Origin: an uncultured Gammaproteobacteria bacterium
GTDB lineage: Bacteria > Pseudomonadota > Gammaproteobacteria > Enterobacterales > Psychrobiaceae
Assembly (NCBI GenBank): GCA_937139475.1
Contig: CAKZQF010000024.1
Span: forward strand, 1-45,693
DNA: 45,693 nt
Direction of reading: 5' to 3'
Positions within the stretch are counted from its first letter, which is position 1. The number at the start of each line of letters is the position of its first letter. The position numbers and the translations under genes were made by a program. Of this stretch, positions 18,260 to 26,161 are shown one piece after another. The notes beneath the pieces were generated by a model. The model worked only from the letters and a program-made list of their open reading frames with translations. It was not told where the DNA came from and did not search any database.

Positions 18260-20062
18260 TTATGCTCCTTTCGCTTGATTTAATACATGCTGACTAATTG
18301 AAATTGGCATAGCGAGTAGTTGCTGCGCCAACGCCTTTCCTTGCGGGTCGATTCGCAGGCTAGCCATCCCACCACCATCCAAACAATGAGTAATAAGAAT
18401 ATTGATGCTCTTAATGGCTGGCAGCTGATAACGACTGACTATGCTTTGCTCGCTAAGCATATGAGCGAAATAACTGGCAATGCGAGTTTCGGTTAGTGCT
18501 GCTTCAATGTAGGGTAAGAATGACTGATGACGCGCGATAACACCGATGTTGGCATGATCGCCTTTATCGCCACTGCGCGCCAGCGCCAGTTCAACCAATG
18601 GCACATCGATATTATCATCAGTTGCATCAATACTGTTTTCAGTCCAGTTGGTTGCGGTTAGGTTAAGTGGCTCACCGCTTTTAATCGACACCGTTTTAGG
18701 CTGATTATCAAAATCATTCACCAAAGAAAAAGTTGCTGATACTCGCGCTTTATCTAATAAGAATGAGAATAAACATATACGTGGGCTGGCTTTTGGACGA
18801 CCACCCACTAATCCCGTGATCCCCGGCGCCATTGCAGTTGCAGCTTGCGCAATTTCTAAACCAAAGATACCAAGTGCCCGTTTATCTTGATGAGATACAC
18901 CGATTTTTACCACCACTTCACGCGCTGCTTGCGCGAGTGAATGCACGCCATAAGTTGCTTCACTGCCAAGCACCTCGATATTGACATTATCAAAGTCTGG
19001 GACACCTTTAAGCTTAAATAAACCCCGTACCCGTTTGATAACGGCATCGGCCACGACTTGCCCTTTGCCCGCCGCATCGATGCCGCCAATCATAAAGGTA
19101 GCGGTTGTACGATAGCCGTCAAGATAGGTAGCACTGACTTTATATTGCGCGCTTGGGCTTTGTCCCGTCGCGCCACTCACCCGTACCGTATCGCCAACTT
19201 GCTCAAGCGCTACCTTGCTAAAGTCACAAGTAACATCTGGGAGTAAATAAGCTGTTGGGTCACCAATCTCATATAAAAGCTGTTCGGCAACGGTATCAGT
19301 GCTAACTAAGCCCCCGGTATTTTGAGGTTTACTAACACTAAAAGAGCCGTCTTCATTACACTCAACAATAGGGAACCCCATATTGGCGTAACCATCACGC
19401 ACTAAGTGCCAGTCGGTAAAGTTACCACCTGTTGCTTGGGTGCCACATTCGATAATATGTCCAGCTAATGAAGCTTGGCTAAGCTTGTCAAAATCAGTCC
19501 ATGACCAATCAAACTCATGTACTAAAGGACCGACAACCACGGCGCTATCAACCACCCGGCCAGTAATAACAATGTCTGCACCAGCAGCTAAAGCAGCCGC
19601 TATGGATGGCGCGCCCAGGTAGGCATTAACACTTGTTAGATTTTGCGGAATAGCTTGACCGCTAAACATTTCTTTGGCGCCCAAAAAATCACCTTGTTGC
19701 GAAGTTAGGTTATCTCCCTCAACCACAGCAACCACTAGATCCAAGCCACTTTTTGCCACAACCTCTGCCAGTGCTTGCGCGCAGCCTCGGGCATTAATAC
19801 CGCCAGCATTGCTACATACCTTAATGCCTTGTTCTTTAATCTGGCTAAGCAATGGTTTTAATGTATAGACAAAATCAGGTGCAAATCCCGCATCAGGACT
19901 TTTCAATTGCGCGCCGGCCATAATTGACATCGTCATTTCAGCTAAATAATCAAAGACTAGGTAGTCTAAGTTACCGCCATTGACTAACTGGTGCGCGGCG
20001 GCGCCGGTATCCCCCCAGAAAGCGGATGCACAACCAATGCGAACTGTTTTTTGTGTTGTCAT
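18260..20062 (-). CDS. atuA: AtuA-family (DUF1446) acyclic terpene utilisation protein
   Basis: A 600-residue soluble protein. The first 450 residues belong to the AtuA/DUF1446 family, recognisable from [52 protein letters not shown] and [25 protein letters not shown]-terminal domain of about 110 residues (from [20 protein letters not shown]) is the usual second domain. AtuA is required for citronellol/geraniol growth in Pseudomonas, but its reaction is not firmly established; a role late in the pathway has been proposed. This gene is the main reason to read the operon as Atu and not leucine catabolism. It is the first gene of the minus-strand operon and its predicted promoter overlaps an inverted repeat. 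Confidence 0.8.
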   Translation of the reverse strand: MTTQKTVRIGCASAFWGDTGAAAHQLVNGGNLDYLVFDYLAEMTMSIMAGAQLKSPDAGFAPDFVYTLKPLLSQIKEQGIKVCSNAGGINARGCAQALAEVVAKSGLDLVVAVVEGDNLTSQQGDFLGAKEMFSGQAIPQNLTSVNAYLGAPSIAAALAAGADIVITGRVVDSAVVVGPLVHEFDWSWTDFDKLSQASLAGHIIECGTQATGGNFTDWHLVRDGYANMGFPIVECNEDGSFSVSKPQNTGGLVSTDTVAEQLLYEIGDPTAYLLPDVTCDFSKVALEQVGDTVRVSGATGQSPSAQYKVSATYLDGYRTTATFMIGGIDAAGKGQVVADAVIKRVRGLFKLKGVPDFDNVNIEVLGSEATYGVHSLAQAAREVVVKIGVSHQDKRALGIFGLEIAQAATAMAPGITGLVGGRPKASPRICLFSFLLDKARVSATFSLVNDFDNQPKTVSIKSGEPLNLTATNWTENSIDATDDNIDVPLVELALARSGDKGDHANIGVIARHQSFLPYIEAALTETRIASYFAHMLSEQSIVSRYQLPAIKSINILITHCLDGGGMASLRIDPQGKALAQQLLAMPISISQHVLNQAKGA

Positions 20063-20087
20063 GTTTTAGGCTCGTTCAAACAAGTGT

Positions 20088-20116
20088 TCATAATTGCTTC
20101 ACACCTTACCAAGCAA
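20088..20116 (-). promoter_or_regulatory. Candidate promoter of the atu-like operon
   Basis: On the minus strand, TTGCTT (20116-20111) and TTATGA (20093-20088) are 17 bp apart. Initiation would fall near 20081, about 19 nt before the atuA start. The -35 element lies inside the inverted repeat 20105-20128, so a repressor bound there would occlude RNA polymerase. Confidence 0.45.
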
Positions 20117-20128
20117 ACGCTTGGTAAG
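20105..20128. promoter_or_regulatory. Operator candidate 1 in the atuA/synthetase divergent region
   Basis: A perfect inverted repeat CTTACCAAGC (20105-20114), AAAC, GCTTGGTAAG (20119-20128). Its core CAAACGCTTG differs at one base from the core of the second repeat 22 bp away. AtuR, a TetR-family repressor, is known to bind two inverted repeats in the atuR-atuA intergenic region of Pseudomonas, and the TetR gene at 21920 is the obvious candidate ligand here. Confidence 0.6.
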
Positions 20129-20146
20129 CAATAGCGCAACCACAAA

Positions 20147-20164
20147 AAACCAAGCGCTTGCTTT
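20147..20164. promoter_or_regulatory. Operator candidate 2 in the atuA/synthetase divergent region
   Basis: The 10-bp palindrome CAAGCGCTTG (20151-20160) extends outward as AAAC...CTTT with one mismatch, giving an imperfect 18-bp dyad. It shares the CAARCGCTTG core with the first repeat and lies nearer the synthetase gene, so one regulator could control both directions. Confidence 0.55.
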
Positions 20165-20247
20165 GTTGATCGTTTTATCGTTAAGATGGGTTGTTAGTTC
20201 AATCGGTATAACAATAAAAATAATGTCTTTTGGGAGCTAAACTACAA

Positions 20248-21822
20248 ATGATTACTCAATCACTTGCACAAAACCTTGTTGAACGCGTTGCATTTGGCGA
20301 TACACTACGACGCCGCGCCCGCGATTCAGGCGCCAGCACAGCGATAATCGGTTATAACGAGCAAGGCCGTCACAGCATTACCTATGCTGAGCTTAATCAA
20401 CAGGCTAACAAATTAGTAAGAGGCTTACGTCAAGAGGGACTGGAACAAGGGGATAGCATTGCCCTGCTTGCTACCAATAGCATCGAATTCTTTATCGCCT
20501 TATTTGCCTGTTATAAAGGCGGCTTTGTCGCGGTACCAATCAACTTTTTGCAAAATATTACTGATATTCACTACAATCTTGAGCAAGCCAATACCAAAGC
20601 AGTGATCGCCGAGTCACGGTTTATGCCACTAACGCTGAGCCGCCAACTAACTAGCATTAAAATCCGTATTAGCACCAACCCATGCGATGAGTGGATATCG
20701 CTCGGGCAACTGATGGCATCGCAATCAGGGCAAGACATTGACGATATCATCATTAATGATCGCGATACTGCACATATTCTTTTCTCAAGTGGCACCACAT
20801 CAAAAGCCAAAGGTATAGAAACCTCACATCTCGCCATTACAATGACCACGTTAACGACGCCAATTGGTTTTAATTTTGCTTTGAAACATCGACATTTGGC
20901 TGTGCTGCCAACATTTCACTGTGCGGCACTAACCTTCTGCCTGTCGACACTACACCTTGGCGGTACCCTAAGTTTGATTGCCGCATTTGAGCCACAAGCC
21001 ATCGCAAAAATACTGCATAGCGAGCACATTCAAAGCACCGGTCTACTCCCCGTCATGTGGAAAGCCCTTATCGCGTTGCCAGACTTAGCCAGCTATGATC
21101 ACAGCGCCCTTGAAACAGGGATATATGCGATGGCGCCAATGGATAATGCCACACTAGATTCCCTTCGCAGCACCTTTAACGGCTGCAAGTTTCATCTAGG
21201 AACCGGACAGTCTGAATTCACGCCAGTGACCAGTATTTTTTATGATCGCAGCGACACCCAGTTTAGCCAAGGAAATTACTGGGGCGTGCCAACACTACTC
21301 ACTGACCAAGCGATTCTTGATGAGCAAGGCAATGAAGTGGCGCATGGGCAAAAAGGCGAAATTTGTTGGCGCGGGCCCCAGGTAATGAGCCGTTACTTAA
21401 ATAATCAAAATGAATCACATCAAGCCAGTCAATTTGGCTGGCACCACTCGGGCGATCTGGGCTTAATCGATGATAAAGGGCAGCTATTATTCATTGATCG
21501 TAAAAAAGATATTATAAAATCTGGCGGTGAAAATGTTGCCTCAATCAAAGTAGAGCAAGTTTTACTAGGTGCAGATAATGTGGTTCAAGTGGCCGTATTT
21601 GGCGTCCCCCATGAGCAGTGGGTAGAAGCCGTTATTGGCGCAGTCCAGTTAAGCCCTAATGCCAATTTTGATGAAGAAACCATCATCAACCATTGCAAGG
21701 AGCAATTGGCCGGTTTTGAGGTACCAAAGCGAATATTAAAACTAGCTGAGTTTCCGTTAACAGCCACGGGTAAAGTTCAGAAAAACGAATTGCGCTCACA
21801 ATACAGCAAGCTATTTGATTAA
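20248..21822 (+). CDS. AMP-forming acyl-CoA synthetase, terpenoic acid activator candidate
   Basis: A 524-residue ANL-superfamily ligase, taken from the ATG at 20248 with GGGAG 11 nt upstream; a TTG at 20230 overlaps that site. Motifs are ILFSSGTTSKAKGIETSH (the P-loop-like A3), LGTGQSEFTPVTS (A5 region), HHSGDLGLIDDKGQLLFIDRKKDIIKSGGENV (A7/A8 hinge) and the catalytic lysine region LTATGKVQKNELR. It forms an acyl-adenylate and then the CoA thioester. It is divergent from atuA, shares the operator region and is followed by the TetR gene, so it probably activates the pathway's acid, for example citronellic or geranic acid. It fills the role given to AtuH in Pseudomonas, but orthology is not established. 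Carnitine/crotonobetaine-CoA ligase-like proteins are similar. Confidence 0.75.
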   Translation: MITQSLAQNLVERVAFGDTLRRRARDSGASTAIIGYNEQGRHSITYAELNQQANKLVRGLRQEGLEQGDSIALLATNSIEFFIALFACYKGGFVAVPINFLQNITDIHYNLEQANTKAVIAESRFMPLTLSRQLTSIKIRISTNPCDEWISLGQLMASQSGQDIDDIIINDRDTAHILFSSGTTSKAKGIETSHLAITMTTLTTPIGFNFALKHRHLAVLPTFHCAALTFCLSTLHLGGTLSLIAAFEPQAIAKILHSEHIQSTGLLPVMWKALIALPDLASYDHSALETGIYAMAPMDNATLDSLRSTFNGCKFHLGTGQSEFTPVTSIFYDRSDTQFSQGNYWGVPTLLTDQAILDEQGNEVAHGQKGEICWRGPQVMSRYLNNQNESHQASQFGWHHSGDLGLIDDKGQLLFIDRKKDIIKSGGENVASIKVEQVLLGADNVVQVAVFGVPHEQWVEAVIGAVQLSPNANFDEETIINHCKEQLAGFEVPKRILKLAEFPLTATGKVQKNELRSQYSKLFD

Positions 21823-21832
21823 ATATTTTTAA

Positions 21833-21885
21833 GGTCAGATAACTCAACAAGTTTTATCTTGTTGTGAGTTTGAGTTAAGCTGACC
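21833..21885. repeat. Long imperfect inverted repeat between synthetase and TetR genes
   Basis: GGTCAGATAACTCAA (21833-21847) pairs with TTGAGTTAAGCTGACC (21870-21885) with a one-base bulge. Inside, ACAAG (21847-21851) pairs with CTTGT (21858-21862) around a TTTTAT loop. The result is a long stem immediately downstream of the synthetase stop and upstream of the TetR gene. There is no T-run after it, so it is not a standard terminator. It could be an mRNA-stabilising or attenuating hairpin, or an operator. Confidence 0.55.
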
Positions 21886-21919
21886 AAAACTTATATACAC
21901 TCACTCTTTAAGGCTGATA

Positions 21920-22564
21920 ATGTCATTCACCCCGTTAAGCAGTAAACAAACCAGCGAACTTACTGGGCAATTAATTGCACAAGGGACAATAGTCGACCCT
22001 AAGAGCGCTAAAGGGCGTCTTTTAAAAGCGGCGGCCAGGCTGTTTAGAGATAATGGTTTTGAGCGCACCACCGTACGAGAGCTCGCAAAAGAAGTAGGAA
22101 TACAGTCTGGCAGTTTGTTCCATCATTATGCCAGCAAACAAGAGATATTGCGTAACGTGGTTGAGCAAACGATTTTACTCAATACAGAGCTCATGCAATT
22201 ATCCATTAGTCAGAATCAGACCAGTCAAGATAAGCTACAAGCATTAATATTGTGTGAATTGCAATCGATTTTGATAGACACTGGTAATGAAATGTCCGTT
22301 TTAGTGTATGAATGGCGTGGCTTGAACGAGCATAACCAAGCACAAATTTTGGCACTTAGAGACAAATATGAGCAACTGTGGCTTGATATACTAAACCAAG
22401 CTTATCAAGAAGGCCTGATTACTTTACAGCCTAATATTTTACGCCGCTTATTAACAGGGGCAATTAGCTGGAGCGTAAATTGGTATAACCCTAAAGGTGA
22501 CTTGTCACTCGAAGAACTTGCTCAAATGACCCTTTCTCTGGCACTAAAAGGGAAAAATAACTAG
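21920..22564 (+). CDS. TetR-family regulator, AtuR-like candidate
   Basis: A 214-residue TetR/AcrR regulator. After an N-terminal tail of about 28 residues comes the helix-turn-helix domain (GRLLKAAARLFRDNGFERTT, VRELAKEVGIQSGSLFHHYA, SKQEILRNVV, about residues 32-83). The C-terminal ligand domain has YEWRGLNEHNQAQILALRDKY and WSVNWYNPKGDLSLEELAQM. That pattern resembles regulators of lipid, steroid and acyl-CoA catabolism such as KstR2, whose effectors are acyl-CoA thioesters. It follows the synthetase on the same strand and presumably binds the two inverted repeats at 20105-20164 to repress the cluster until a pathway CoA ester is present. AtuR has the same role in Pseudomonas; direct orthology is not shown. 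Confidence 0.8.
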   Translation: MSFTPLSSKQTSELTGQLIAQGTIVDPKSAKGRLLKAAARLFRDNGFERTTVRELAKEVGIQSGSLFHHYASKQEILRNVVEQTILLNTELMQLSISQNQTSQDKLQALILCELQSILIDTGNEMSVLVYEWRGLNEHNQAQILALRDKYEQLWLDILNQAYQEGLITLQPNILRRLLTGAISWSVNWYNPKGDLSLEELAQMTLSLALKGKNN

Positions 22565-22624
22565 AAATTTGAGTAAAAGTTCTATATTAATGTAGGGTTG
22601 AATTCATACACTTGTATTAATTTA

Positions 22625-22656
22625 TTTGAAGTTGTCGGCCAAATGACCACTTCAAA
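22625..22656. repeat. Inverted repeat upstream of fadD
   Basis: TTTGAAGTTGTC (22625-22636), GGCCAAAT, GACCACTTCAAA (22645-22656): 12-bp arms with a single mismatch. It lies 60 bp after the TetR gene and 108 bp before fadD. No T-run follows it on either side, so an operator is as likely as a terminator. It does not match the FadR or PsrA consensus as I know them. Confidence 0.5.
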
Positions 22657-22763
22657 CCATAATAATAAAATTAATGGGGCTTGGAGCATCGCGATTAGCT
22701 ACGCTATTTTAAGATGATTTACGCTACCATTAATTACCAATTCGTTGCTTTAAGGAGACAACA

Positions 22764-24452
22764 ATGGAAGCATCTTTCTGGGACGGCAAACGTGCCCCTG
22801 GTGTCGTTGATTCACTAGACTTTTCCCTTTATGACTCAGTTGTAGAAGTTGTAGAACTTGCATTTAAAAATTACCCTAACCGCCCTGCATTCACGGGTTT
22901 AGGTCATACCATGACCTACGGTGATATCGATACATACAGTGCCGCCTTTGCAAACTACCTACAAACCCAAACTGACTTAAAACCGGGGGATGCTTTCGCC
23001 ATTCAAATGCCGAACGTGCTGCAATACCCTATTGCCATGTTTGGCGCTCTGAGGGCTGGTATGCGCGTAGTAAACACTAACCCACTGTACACTGAGCGTG
23101 AAATGATTCATCAGTTCAATGACTCGGGTGCCAAAGCGCTACTTTGTATGGATATTTTCGCCAAATCAGTGCAAAACATTCAATCGCAAACAGGTATCAA
23201 GACTGTAATTGTCACTTCAATGGCTGACATGGTACCAGGCATAAAACGTCACGTGATTAACGGCGTGCTAAAATACGTCAAAAAGATGGTGCCTAAATAT
23301 GATCTGCCCGAAGCGTTATCTTTTAGAGATATTCTACTGGCAAACCTTAACAAAGGGTTCAAAGCCACTCATCTGTCAGCACCAGATGATACTGTTGTAC
23401 TGCAATATACCGGTGGTACAACAGGCGTATCTAAAGGCGCTGAACTAACCAACCGGAACCTTGTGGCGAACATGCAACAAGCAGCGACAATGCTCGCGCA
23501 AGAAGATGGCAACGGTAACAAGTTAGTCGACCTAAGCGATGCAACCGTTGTTGCACCACTACCGCTTTATCATATCTACTCATTCACTGTTCACTTAATG
23601 GCGTTTTTCCATTTAGGTATGCATAGTGTCCTAATCGCCAATCCACGTGATACAGAAACCTTTATTAAGGCGATTAAGCCATTCCAATTAACTGGTTTTG
23701 TTGGTTTAAATACCTTATTTGTTTCATTAATGTCGAGCGAGAATTTTGCGAAGCTTGATTTTAGCAAATTGAAATTCACCCTATCTGGCGGTACTGCACT
23801 ATTGGCCGATACAGCCAATCGTTGGAACGAAGTCACCGGTTCGCCAATTTCAGAGGCTTACGGCCTGACTGAAACCTCACCAGCCGTGTGTATGAATCCA
23901 CTAAATGGCTTGGAGCGTCTAGGCACTGTAGGACAAGCATTACAAGGCACCGCTGTTAAATGTATCGATGATGAAGGTAACGAAGTTGCCATCGGTGAGC
24001 GAGGCGAACTTTGCATTAGCGGCCCACAAGTAATGAAAGGTTACTGGCAGCAAGAGCAGGCCACCAAAGATACATTTACCGAAGACGGCAAATGGCTAAA
24101 AACTGGTGATGTGGCGATTATCGATGAGGACGGTTTCATTTCAATTGTAGATCGTATTAAAGACATGATTTTAGTCTCTGGCTTTAACGTTTACCCTAAC
24201 GAAATTGAAGATGTGCTATCAACACACCCTGAAGTTGAAAATTGCGCTGCCATTGGTGTGCCAGATGAAAAAACAGGAGAAACCGTTAAAGTATTTATCG
24301 TGGCCAAAGGGGAGAAACAACTGAGCATTTCAGAGATCAAAGATTACTGTCGTGATCGACTAACAGCATACAAATTACCACGCCAAGTGGAGTATCGCGA
24401 TAGCCTGCCAATGACCAATGTTGGTAAAATATTACGTCGCGAGTTGCGCTAA
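22764..24452 (+). CDS. fadD: Long-chain fatty acid-CoA ligase
   Basis: A 562-residue AMP-forming acyl-CoA ligase close to Escherichia coli FadD in length and features. It has PGDAFAIQMPNVLQYPIAMFGALRAGM, the nucleotide-binding YTGGTTGVSKGAELTNRN, EAYGLTETSPAVCMNP, WLKTGDVAIIDEDGFISIVDRIKDMI and VGKILRRELR with the catalytic lysine. It activates long-chain fatty acids with ATP and CoA at the inner membrane for beta-oxidation. AAGGAG precedes the ATG by a normal distance. It is not tightly coupled to the TetR gene (199-bp gap with an inverted repeat) and has its own terminator, so it is probably a separate unit, though its place beside the terpene locus is functionally sensible because the pathway ends in beta-oxidation. 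Confidence 0.92.
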   Translation: MEASFWDGKRAPGVVDSLDFSLYDSVVEVVELAFKNYPNRPAFTGLGHTMTYGDIDTYSAAFANYLQTQTDLKPGDAFAIQMPNVLQYPIAMFGALRAGMRVVNTNPLYTEREMIHQFNDSGAKALLCMDIFAKSVQNIQSQTGIKTVIVTSMADMVPGIKRHVINGVLKYVKKMVPKYDLPEALSFRDILLANLNKGFKATHLSAPDDTVVLQYTGGTTGVSKGAELTNRNLVANMQQAATMLAQEDGNGNKLVDLSDATVVAPLPLYHIYSFTVHLMAFFHLGMHSVLIANPRDTETFIKAIKPFQLTGFVGLNTLFVSLMSSENFAKLDFSKLKFTLSGGTALLADTANRWNEVTGSPISEAYGLTETSPAVCMNPLNGLERLGTVGQALQGTAVKCIDDEGNEVAIGERGELCISGPQVMKGYWQQEQATKDTFTEDGKWLKTGDVAIIDEDGFISIVDRIKDMILVSGFNVYPNEIEDVLSTHPEVENCAAIGVPDEKTGETVKVFIVAKGEKQLSISEIKDYCRDRLTAYKLPRQVEYRDSLPMTNVGKILRRELR

Positions 24453-24468
24453 GCTTAAAACGACCAAT

Positions 24469-24496
24469 TAAAAAAGCAGCTTTGGCTGCTTTTTTA
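24469..24496. terminator. Bidirectional Rho-independent terminator
   Basis: AAAAAAGCAGC (24470-24480), TTTG, GCTGCTTTTTT (24485-24495). It forms a hairpin with a T-run on both strands, placed between the convergent ends of fadD and the zinc-ribbon gene. Confidence 0.92.
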
Positions 24497-24502
24497 TTGC
24501 CA

Positions 24503-24754
24503 CTATTTAAAAGTGACCTTACCGCCAATCATTTTAAACGCTGGCGTGCCACGCACCAAAGTATCCCTGGCAAATTGTTGCTCGCAGTTGGGACAGACAC
24601 AAGGCAGCTGTGTGTAATCTTCACTAATCCGCTCTTTAAAACATTTTACCAATGCTCCTTTACCGCCTTTGCGATACTTGAACAATTGCGCTTTGCACTT
24701 CGCACAATAGACATCGACTGTCTTCGTTGGACCTTTTTTATTGGGTTTTGCCAT
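24503..24754 (-). CDS. Small zinc-ribbon protein
   Basis: An 83-residue basic protein with two CxxC pairs, CAKC near residue 17 and CPNC near residue 54, separated by a lysine-rich segment (KYRKGGKGALVKCFKERI) with one further cysteine between. This is the layout of a small treble-clef or zinc-ribbon domain that may bind nucleic acid. It also has a fourth motif, ARDTLVRGTPAFKMIGGKV, at the C-terminus. It is monocistronic, sharing a terminator with fadD. I know of similar unnamed proteins in marine gammaproteobacteria but no function. Confidence 0.75.
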   Translation of the reverse strand: MAKPNKKGPTKTVDVYCAKCKAQLFKYRKGGKGALVKCFKERISEDYTQLPCVCPNCEQQFARDTLVRGTPAFKMIGGKVTFK

Positions 24755-24792
24755 GGGATGACCAGTAAGTTCAGTGATTCCACATTATAACC

Positions 24793-24823
24793 AAAAAACC
24801 CCAACATCAAATGATGCCGGGGT
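24793..24823 (-). terminator. Rho-independent terminator after the coiled-coil protein gene
   Basis: ACCCC (24798-24802) pairs with GGGGT (24819-24823), with an inner CATCA/TGATG stem and a 2-nt internal loop. On the minus strand the hairpin is followed by six Ts. It ends the transcript of the gene at 24866-25825. Confidence 0.8.
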
Positions 24824-24865
24824 GTTCCAATAGAGAGAACGAGAGAGATAAGTGTTACTGATCGA

Positions 24866-25825
24866 CTAGCGTTTGCTATCAATCATTTGTTGCAGTTTGT
24901 CGAGCTCATCTGGCGTGAATTCGCCGTGCGAAATTAATTTCAATATGGCATCAACGTGGCCTTTTAACACCATGTTGTCGCTATTTAGTTTAAACTTTTT
25001 AATGCCATCGCTTGCGCTGCTTACCGATTTATTATCAAAATCATAAATAATATTGCTGTCTTCACCATCAACAATAATCATGCGTTGCTTTAATCTGTGT
25101 TTGGCTTTTTCCAATTGCTCATGTGCCGCATGCATTTGCTTTTCTGCTGCGATCATTTGTCTTTCGTGAACACGATGCTGAGCCTCGCGTCTACGTTCAT
25201 GCTGTTCACTAAGATGTTCAGCGCGGACACGTTCGCGAATGGCATTAGCATGCTCCTTTGACATCAGTTGTTCCAGCACTTTAAGCTCTTTTAACTCTCC
25301 TAGCTGTTCCAGCTTTTTCAGCTCTTTCAACTCTTTCAACTGGCCCAGTTTGTCCAATTCTTTCAGCTTTTCTAGCCTTGAAAAATCAAAATCGAAATCA
25401 AAGTCGACATCAGTATCAACACTGTCACCATCAAACTCAACGACTATTTGGCTTTCATCATCAAGCCCTTTCATCTTTAACATTCCTTTGTTTACTGCTT
25501 TTAATGTGCTTCGAACTTTAACTAAAGTTTCTCCAGTTAGCCCACTGAGCTTTTCATTAATCAATTTAATATCTGCGAGTTCAGCCTCGTCAAAATCAAA
25601 TTTTTTCACCACGCCATCTTCATCAACGATGACTCTGATTGGCTTGCCTTGCTTAGCGGTCACAATAATACTGCGCTCGATCTCACTATCGCTTTCCTCA
25701 TCAACAGCCTGCACTTCTTCGTACTCCGCCGGCTCTAGATAAATTTCATCAGCTGAAAGTGGCGCGTTAACAATAAATATTGATGCTAATAAACTACTCA
25801 CTAGTGTTTTAGTAAAAATAGGCAT
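24866..25825 (-). CDS. Exported coiled-coil protein with FD and KEL repeats, divergent from a two-component system
   Basis: About 319 residues, not recognised as a named family. Two ATGs are possible (25831 and 25825). AAGGA directly abuts the first and is 6 nt from the second, so the second is preferred. A signal peptide (MPIFTKTLVSSLLASIFIVNA) is followed by an acidic stretch. A beta-like segment (ERSIIVTAKQGKPIRVIVDE) comes next, then a DFDFDFDF tract, about 40 residues of L/K/E repeats (KELDKLGQLKELKELKKLEQ) and a His/Arg/Glu-rich helix. The C-terminus carries IIVDGEDSNIIYDFD. It should be a periplasmic, largely helical protein. The gene is divergent from a histidine kinase/regulator pair with a perfect palindrome between, so it is probably that system's target or sensing partner. 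The His-rich helix could bind metal, which is speculation. Confidence 0.75.
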   Translation of the reverse strand: MPIFTKTLVSSLLASIFIVNAPLSADEIYLEPAEYEEVQAVDEESDSEIERSIIVTAKQGKPIRVIVDEDGVVKKFDFDEAELADIKLINEKLSGLTGETLVKVRSTLKAVNKGMLKMKGLDDESQIVVEFDGDSVDTDVDFDFDFDFSRLEKLKELDKLGQLKELKELKKLEQLGELKELKVLEQLMSKEHANAIRERVRAEHLSEQHERRREAQHRVHERQMIAAEKQMHAAHEQLEKAKHRLKQRMIIVDGEDSNIIYDFDNKSVSSASDGIKKFKLNSDNMVLKGHVDAILKLISHGEFTPDELDKLQQMIDSKR

Positions 25826-25996
25826 AATCATTCCTTAAATATCATAGGGTGTGCGATAGGCTGACTAATTAAATGCTATCGCCGGTTATATATGATGTAT
25901 TACAACAACCATACCAAGTATTACAATTCAATATATAACAGGCACTTACAATGAAAACCCAATTTATAACTGAATAATTAGCTTGCTAAAACTCTC

Positions 25997-26023
25997 GATA
26001 TCGGGACACAATATCCCGATATC
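25997..26023. promoter_or_regulatory. Perfect inverted repeat between the coiled-coil gene and the two-component operon
   Basis: GATATCGGGA (25997-26006), 7 nt, TCCCGATATC (26014-26023). It lies in the 336-bp divergent intergenic region, 172 bp from the exported protein and 138 bp from the kinase. Such a distal site suits an NtrC-type activator that loops to a sigma-54 promoter. The rest of this region is AT-rich and holds no gene I can support. Confidence 0.6.
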
Positions 26024-26110
26024 AGGATATTTCATAATCCGGAAAAACATTAACCGCTATACAAGAAGACTAAGATACTGTTTTATAGCTATAAAACTTA
26101 GAGTGCCTAG

Positions 26111-26125
26111 TGGCGTAAAACTTGT
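26111..26125 (+). promoter_or_regulatory. Possible sigma-54 promoter of the two-component operon
   Basis: TGGCGTAAAACTTGT keeps TGG at -24 and TTG at -12 with the right 10-bp spacing after GG, but has GT where GC is expected. Initiation would fall near 26136, about 26 nt before the kinase gene. The downstream regulator is of the sigma-54 activator class, which makes autoregulation plausible. Confidence 0.35.
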
Positions 26126-26161
26126 ATATAAGAAGACAATAACAACTCAATTTGGACAAAC

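Noticed and set aside
22625..22656. FadR operator upstream of fadD
   Set aside because: The dyad lacks the TGGTNNGACCA core as I know it, so it is listed only as an inverted repeat.
25239..25742. Serine-rich 167-codon frame on the plus strand
   Set aside because: It is antisense to the repeat-rich exported protein; its S/F composition simply mirrors the KEL/FD repeats, and it has no supporting start signal.
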